This document shows, piece by piece, positions 1 to 6,200 of a stretch of 6,885 nucleotides of DNA. The notes under the pieces are model-generated. The model had not been told where the DNA came from. It saw only the letters and a program-made list of their open reading frames with translations, and ran no database searches. The first letter of the stretch is position 1. The number at the start of each line of letters is the position of its first letter. The DNA comes from JBEKZQ01 sp049509675. Its GTDB lineage: Bacteria > Planctomycetota > Planctomycetia > Pirellulales > Thermoguttaceae. Location of the stretch: NCBI GenBank assembly GCA_049509675.1, contig JBEKZQ010000675.1, forward strand, positions 1 through 6,885. The letters run 5' to 3'. Both the position numbers and the translations under genes were made by a program.

Positions 1-285
1 GATGGTGGCTTGGCCCTGAGAGCCGACCAGGCTGAAGAAGGGCGAGAAATTCGTGGCCTGGGGCGTCAGCGTGTTCGGGTTCTCCGGGTGGGTGGCCTCG
101 ATGATGCCGTCCTTGTTCCAGTCGTTTTGGTACCAGACGTAGACGTTGAAGGCCTCGAAGTGCGTGGGCGAGGTCTCGTTCAAGTTGAACTGGCTGGCCG
201 GCGGCGGATTGGCCACCAGGAAAGTGCCCCCGTTGTTGGGGTCGATCAAGTCGTGGCCTTCGCCAAGGTAAGGCGACGTGATGGT
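1..285 (-). other. Unassigned segment with EF-hand-like loop (continues outside window)
   Basis: Residues 2201-2295. It contains a Pro/Asn-rich linker (N-P-P-P-A-S-Q-F-N-L-N), an F-E-A-F-N-V-Y-V-W-Y strand, and a D-W-N-K-D-G-I-I-E loop at residues 2255-2263 that resembles the calcium-binding loop of dockerin/EF-hand modules. The domain is cut by the window edge, so its identity cannot be settled. Confidence 0.35.
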
Positions 286-3200
286 CGGGTCGTTGCCGTA
301 CCAGGTGCGGACCTGCTGGAAAAACTGCACCAGGTTGCCGCCCGTGACGATCTCGTTGCCGGCCGGCCCGGCGAGGATGCCGGACGCCAGCGTGGCCATC
401 AGGCTGGTGACCAGCGGGTTGTTGCGGACCGCGGGCGGCACGTCTACGGGGCGGAGCAGCCCGGCCTGCGTCAGCGCCGTCAGGTACAGGCCGCTCCAGG
501 TGGCGGCGTCGGCGGCCAGCACCTGCAAGGACGGCGAGGCGGTCGGGTCCTGGAGGATCTTCTGGCGGAGTTGTTCCGCCTGCTGCGTCTGCTGGGCGAC
601 GAACTCGGCCGGGGTAAGCGCCGCGGCCGATGCCGCAATGTTGAAGGTGAACGCCGTTACTGACGGCGGATCGTCTTTAGCGTCCGGCGGCAGCCCGTTC
701 GGGTAGGTCTGGACGTTGAAGGTCAGCGCGGCGCTGGCGCCGTCGGCGAGGTCGGCCACGTAGCCGGGGGCCAGGTCCTCGCCGTCCGTGTCCACCACCG
801 ACGACAGGGCGGCCCAGGGCACGTCGGCGACCTGCGGCTGGCCCCCCAGGTTCGTCGTCATTTGCAGGTGCGGGTTCGCGATCGTGGGGCCGTCGATCTG
901 CGGCACGCCGTACTGGAACTGCACGTAGGGGATGTCCACGTTGCTCGTGTTCGTCACCGAGAAACCATACGTCCCCAGGCCGCCCGCGAACAGCACCCGG
1001 GGGCCTCCCAGGGCAATGCTCACGTCCGGCGCGAGGGCTTGCTCGACCAGGTAGCGGTAGGGCGCGAAGGTCGTCTCGCCGCTGGGGTTGATCACCTCGA
1101 CGTCGTACAGCCCGTGTGGCGCGCTGGTCAGATCGAAGATGGCTACGATCTGCGTGCTGTTGACCACCTGGTAGCTGACCGGCTCATATTCGGCGATGCC
1201 CGGGCGGACCAGCTTGACGATCGCCTGTGGGTCGAACTGGGCCCCCGTGATCGTAGTGGTCACGTAACTGCTGTCGCCGCCCTGGTCGGGTTCGACGTCG
1301 GTTATCTCCAGTGGCAGCACGTGCGCCAGCAACGTCACCGCGGTGTTGGCGGCCAGTTCCGACTGGCCGATGACGAGGACGTAGTACGTCCCGGCCTGCG
1401 TCGAGGGGATGACGGCGTACTGGTTGGCCTGGAGCGGCCCCTGGTAAATGGCGTCGTAGACCGAAGTCGTGGGCACGGCGCCGTAACGCAGGTAGATTTC
1501 ATTGGAGGCCCCGGGGTCTGAGGACGTGAGGTCCACGCGCAGCGTCTGCCCGACGGCGACGCTGACCTGGTAGAGCCGATCCTGGCCGCTGTTCAGGGTC
1601 GTGTTGAGCGGCACCCCGACCTGGAGGCTGGGCACCGTGACGCCGATCAGGTCCGAGGAGGGCGTGGTGTTGTTGGACTTGTTCGTCTCGTACACGTTGT
1701 TGAAGACGTCGGCACGCACGATGACGTGGTACTGCCCCGGCGCTACCGGCGGCAGAGTGGTGTCCAAGACGGCGTTGTAGGCGCCGTTGGGCTGGACCGT
1801 GCCGGAGAATGAGACCTCGCCGAGCAGAGGGTCGCTCACGTTCCAGGCCGCGCTATTGGCCAGGTACGCCGCATCGGTCCATGTCCCGCTGGCGGCGTAG
1901 CTGCCGAGGTTCCGGCCGGTCCACTTGACCTCGATCGGGTCGCCCGTCTGAGCGGCCGTCGGCACCGTGATCGTCGCGATCACCAGGTCGGCGGGCGGCG
2001 GCTGGTCGATGAGGAACGGCACAGTCGTCGGCGTCGCGTTGTTATTTTCGTTCGACTCGAAGACCTTGCCGCGCGGCTGGTTGCCGGTCGGCGGGTCGGT
2101 GATCACGAACACGTACCAGGGCCCCGTCATGTTGGCCGGCGCCTGGAAGGTCAGGCTGTTGGTGTACGCGACGCCGGCCTGCAGGCCGCCGGTGTGGTAC
2201 ATGCTTCCGATATAGGTATCGGCCGCGTCCAGGAACTGGTCCCGCGACAGGTAGATGTAATCGTACCATTCCGGCTGCGTGTCCGGAGTGTCGCCGGAAC
2301 CCGTGTTCGTGACGGTGTAGGTCACGGTGTAGGACTGGCCGGCGAAGACATGGTCCGGTTGGCTCGCGTCGGGCCCCTGGGCGGTCACGGCCGTGACCTG
2401 GAGGTCGGGCGGACTGGTCAGGAGGACGGACAACGGCGCGGCCGTGATGTTGTTGCCCTCGCCCTGGTACTCGGCGACCCGACCCTCGACACGGTCGGCG
2501 TAGGGCTCGGACCAAATGCCCGGACTGTCGATTTGGCCGACCAGGTTCGAATCGGTGAACACCAGGAGATAGTAAGGCCCCTGGATCCCGTCCGGCAGTC
2601 GAACGCCGAGGGTCGTGGTGTACGAGTTGCCCTGGGCCAGGATCGACGCGTGGTCGCTCTCCCCGAGCATATACGACGTGCTGTCCAGCGAGGGGGAGGA
2701 TGACAGGTAGACGCGGTCGATCCAGAACGACTCACGCGTGTCGCGGTTGCCGGTGTTCGTCACCGTCCACGTCACTGGGATCGTGGTCCCCGAGTAGGAC
2801 GGGGTGGTCGGCACGATCAGGTTGGTGACTTGGAGGTCCGGCTCGCGGTAGATCACCGGCTGCGGGGTACTGGCTTGGTTATTGGAGGGATCCTCGTAGG
2901 CCGCCGATGCGAAGATGCCGAGGCTGCTGTCGTTGTCGCCCATGCCGGTGTTCGTCGAGCCGTGCGGGTCGGTGACGACGAACAAGTAGAAGGTCTGCGG
3001 GTTGGCCGCGGTGCCGCCGATGCCGTCAGGAAGCGTGAATGTCGCGGTTTGGGAATAGCTCTGCGTTGCGCCGAGCGTGGTGGCGTTGCTGTGAATGACG
3101 CTGCCGAGGAAAGTGTCCCGGTTCGTGTCGAGCGTTGAGTAGCGCGACAGGTAGACGTCGTCCTCCCAGTAGCGGGTGCCGGCCCAGACGGTGTTGCCGC

Positions 3201-6200
3201 TGTTGGTGACGGTCCAGGAAACGTTGAGCGGGTCGCCGGAGTAGGCCGGCGTCTGGCCGGTAATGGAGGTCACCTGCAGGTCGGCCGGCGGCAGGCGGTT
3301 GATCACTGCCGGGACAACCGTGGTGTCGTTGGTCGTGTACGGACCCTCGTAGGTCGGTGGAGTGTATTGATAGCCGTCGCTGGCGTTCCCGAGATTGCCT
3401 GTGTTCGTCTCCACGATCACGTACTTTCCGTATACTTCGGGCGAGAGGGCGAACGTCTGCTGCGCCGTGTAACTGCCGCCCGCGGCGACTATGCCGTCGT
3501 GTTCCACCGTGCCCAGGAGCCATTGGTGTGCCCCCTGCGCGTTGAGGGTCGCCTGGTCCGAGACGTACACCTGGTCGAACAGGGTGGCGTCCTCGGTATC
3601 GCTGGCGCCCTGGTTCGTGACGGTCCACTGCACGGTGAAGTTGTCGCCGCCCACGGCCGTCGGCTGCGGGGTGATCGAGGTCACGACCAGGTCCGGCGGC
3701 GGCGCCTGCAGGACGGTGATCTTCCGGGCCTTGTAGTTGTCGTTGTTCAACTCGTTGGGGTCGTCCGGGTTGATGTTTCCGCTCCGCTCGCTCTTGAGGA
3801 CGTTGTCGAGCGAGTCGGCCCAGGCCGTGATGTAGTATTGGCCGGTGATATGCTTGGGCAGTGTCACCGTGGTGTTCGCGCTGTAGCTCTGGGGCGGCGT
3901 CAGGACGTGGGAGTCGTCGCCCAGGATGCCGCTGTGGGGCAGGGTGGCCAGCAGCACGTCGCCTTTGCTGGGGTTGGGCCGCTTCGCATCGAGGGTTAGC
4001 CAGATCGTGTCGGTCCAGTTGGCGACGTCCGTCGGACCCAGGCCCAGGTTGGAGACCGTATACTGGACCGACACCGTGGAACCATCGATCGCCTGGTCCG
4101 GCGCCGCCACGGCGCTGGTCACCAGGTCGGCCGGCGGCAGCGGCGCGATGGTGATCGGGCTCACGAACGTGTTGTTGTTCCCGTTGGGATACTCGTTGAT
4201 CGCGTTGCCCGAATTGGTGTCCACGATCAGGTACGCCGGCCCGCTATAACGCTTGGGGATGAGCAGGTTGCTGGCGACGGTCTGGTAGCTGGCGCCGGGG
4301 TTCAGGGCCGTCTGGTTGCCGTACGAACCCAGCAGCGTGGCCCCGCTGTCGATCGCGCCGTCGAGCGAGAGGTAGACGCTGTCGGTCCACTGGCCGTTGG
4401 CGGGCACCGTTCCCTGATTGATGACCGTGAAGTTGAGCGAGACCGTCCCGCCCGCCTGGGCGTTGGAGGGCGCAGTCACCGACAGCACTTGCAGGTCGGG
4501 ATTGGCGGGCAGCGCGAGCGTGAGGACAGTCGGGTCGGCAAACGTATTGTTGGCCGTCGCGCCGTTCTCGAAGAGCGAGTTGCTGGCGTTGGTCGTCAGC
4601 ACGTACTGGAAAATGCCCTGGACGTTGACCGGCAACTGCACGTGTTCGGTGCGGGTGTAAGACTTGCCCGCCTGGAGCGGGTTGGAGAAGGTGAACGACC
4701 CCAGGGCGAAGGTCCGGATGCCACCCACTTCCTTGAGTTGGAGGCTGTCTACCCAGGCGCCCGCGGCGTCGCCCGGCCCGACGTTCTGTACGGTCCACGA
4801 CACGTCTACGCCGTCGCCGGCGTTGGCCGTGGACGGGCCGCTGACCTGCGTCGGGGCCAGGTCCGGCGGCGGGGTGAGGGTGACCGCGACCGGCCCGCTC
4901 ACGCCGGTATTGTTGTTGGTGTGGATGAATTCGTAGGGACCGCCGGTCGTGACCACCAGGTAAAAGGGGCCGCTCAGGCCGTCCGGCAGGGTGACGGCCA
5001 CGTTGTGGGTGTAACTCCCGCCCACGCCAAGAACGCCGTCGTGTTCGAACGAGCCCAGGTAGGCCACAATGTGGCTGCCGGCCGGGTCGCTGGACAGGCT
5101 GACCTGGTCGTACCACTGGCTGGTGTTGGTCGCACCGATGCCTTGGTTGGCTACCGTCCAGGAAATGGCCAGGGGCTGGCTGCTGGCGCCCTGGGCCGGG
5201 ACGGGCACCGTCACCGAGGAAACGACCAGGTCGGCGTAGGGCGTCGGGCTGACGGCGAACAGGTTGGGCGCCTCGGCCACGTTGTTGGCTTTCGAGCCGT
5301 TCTCGAAGACCACGTCTCCGGCGTCGGTCTCGACGAATAGATGGTCGTTGGCCGTAAAGCCGGGCGGCAGGGAGAATGTCTGGCTCCGGTGGTACGAACC
5401 GGTCACGCCCAGCGGGCCCGCTTGGGGAAACGAGGCGAGGGTGGTGCCGTCGGCCGGGTTGTCGTCAGGCGAAGCAATCACGGCATCGACCCAGCTCCCG
5501 ACCGTGGTTGGGCCGGTCCCCACGTTGCTCACGGTCCAACTCACGGTGACCTGCGCCGGGTCGCCGATCGTCAGGGCCGGGGCGGTGACGCCGGAGACTG
5601 CCAGGTCGGCGTAGGGCTCCAGGGCGGAAGTTACCGTAAGGCTGGCCGTGTTATTACTCTCGGCCGTACTGCTGCCGCCGGGGCCCGCGGTGTTGTACTC
5701 GAAGACCTGGTTGTAGTAGTTGGTGGTCACCGTGACAGATAAGTGGCCGGCGCCGGGCGTGCCGCGCGGCAGGGTGAGGGCGAGTTGGCGGGCGCGGGTG
5801 GCGCCGGCGGCAATTGTCCCGTTGCCTGCCGTGGTCGGGTCGTATGCCAGGTCTTGCGAAACCGCCGTCTGGCCGGTCGTCAAGTTCTGGACGACGACGT
5901 GGTCGTAGAACGCGCCTGCAACCGCCGCCGCGCCGGTGTTGGCATCGTCCCAGGCGACGTTGAGCACGGCACCGGACTGCAGGCCGGTGGTCGGGGCGAG
6001 CGCCAGGTTCGTCACCTGGAGGTCCGGGTACGAGGGGAGGGTGGACGAAACCGTCACGACGGCGCTGTTGTTGGTCTTGGCGGTGCCGGCGGTGTTATAC
6101 TCCAAGATGTTGTTATAGCCGTCGGTCGTGACCGTGACGTCGATCTGGCCCGCGCCGTCGGGCCCCTGCGGCAGTGTGAAGGCGTACTGCCGGGCCAGCG

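Noticed and set aside
361..420. Possible transmembrane helix (L-V-T-S-L-M-A-T-L-A-S-G-I-L-A-G)
   Set aside because: The stretch is short, contains several Thr/Ser/Gly residues, and sits within a soluble-looking helical segment followed by more polar sequence. It is more likely a buried helix.
10..663. Plus-strand open frame of 217 codons
   Set aside because: It is rich in Arg/Gly/Val with no recognisable domain and lies opposite the real frame; it arises because GC-rich minus-strand codons rarely make plus-strand stops.
862..1521. Plus-strand open frame of 219 codons
   Set aside because: It is antisense to the PPC and TIG-like domains, and its Arg/Val/Asp-rich composition follows from reverse-complementing the real codons.
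2042..2515. Minus-strand open frame of 157 codons
   Set aside because: It is out of phase with the main frame, which gives unit 12 and part of unit 11 here; the alternative product has no recognisable features.
3026..3628. Minus-strand open frame of 200 codons, possible sign of a frameshifted gene
   Set aside because: The main frame passes through this stretch with intact CARDB units 9 and 10, so no frameshift is needed.
4244..5116. Minus-strand open frame of 290 codons in a different phase
   Set aside because: It is Arg/Pro/Gln-rich with low complexity, and out of phase with the continuous frame that carries clear CARDB motifs through the same bases.
4489..5340. Plus-strand open frame of 283 codons, among the longest complete ones
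   Set aside because: It is antisense to CARDB-like units 5-7, which read coherently on the other strand. It has no domain, and its repeated Gly-Arg-Val patterns mirror the repeats.
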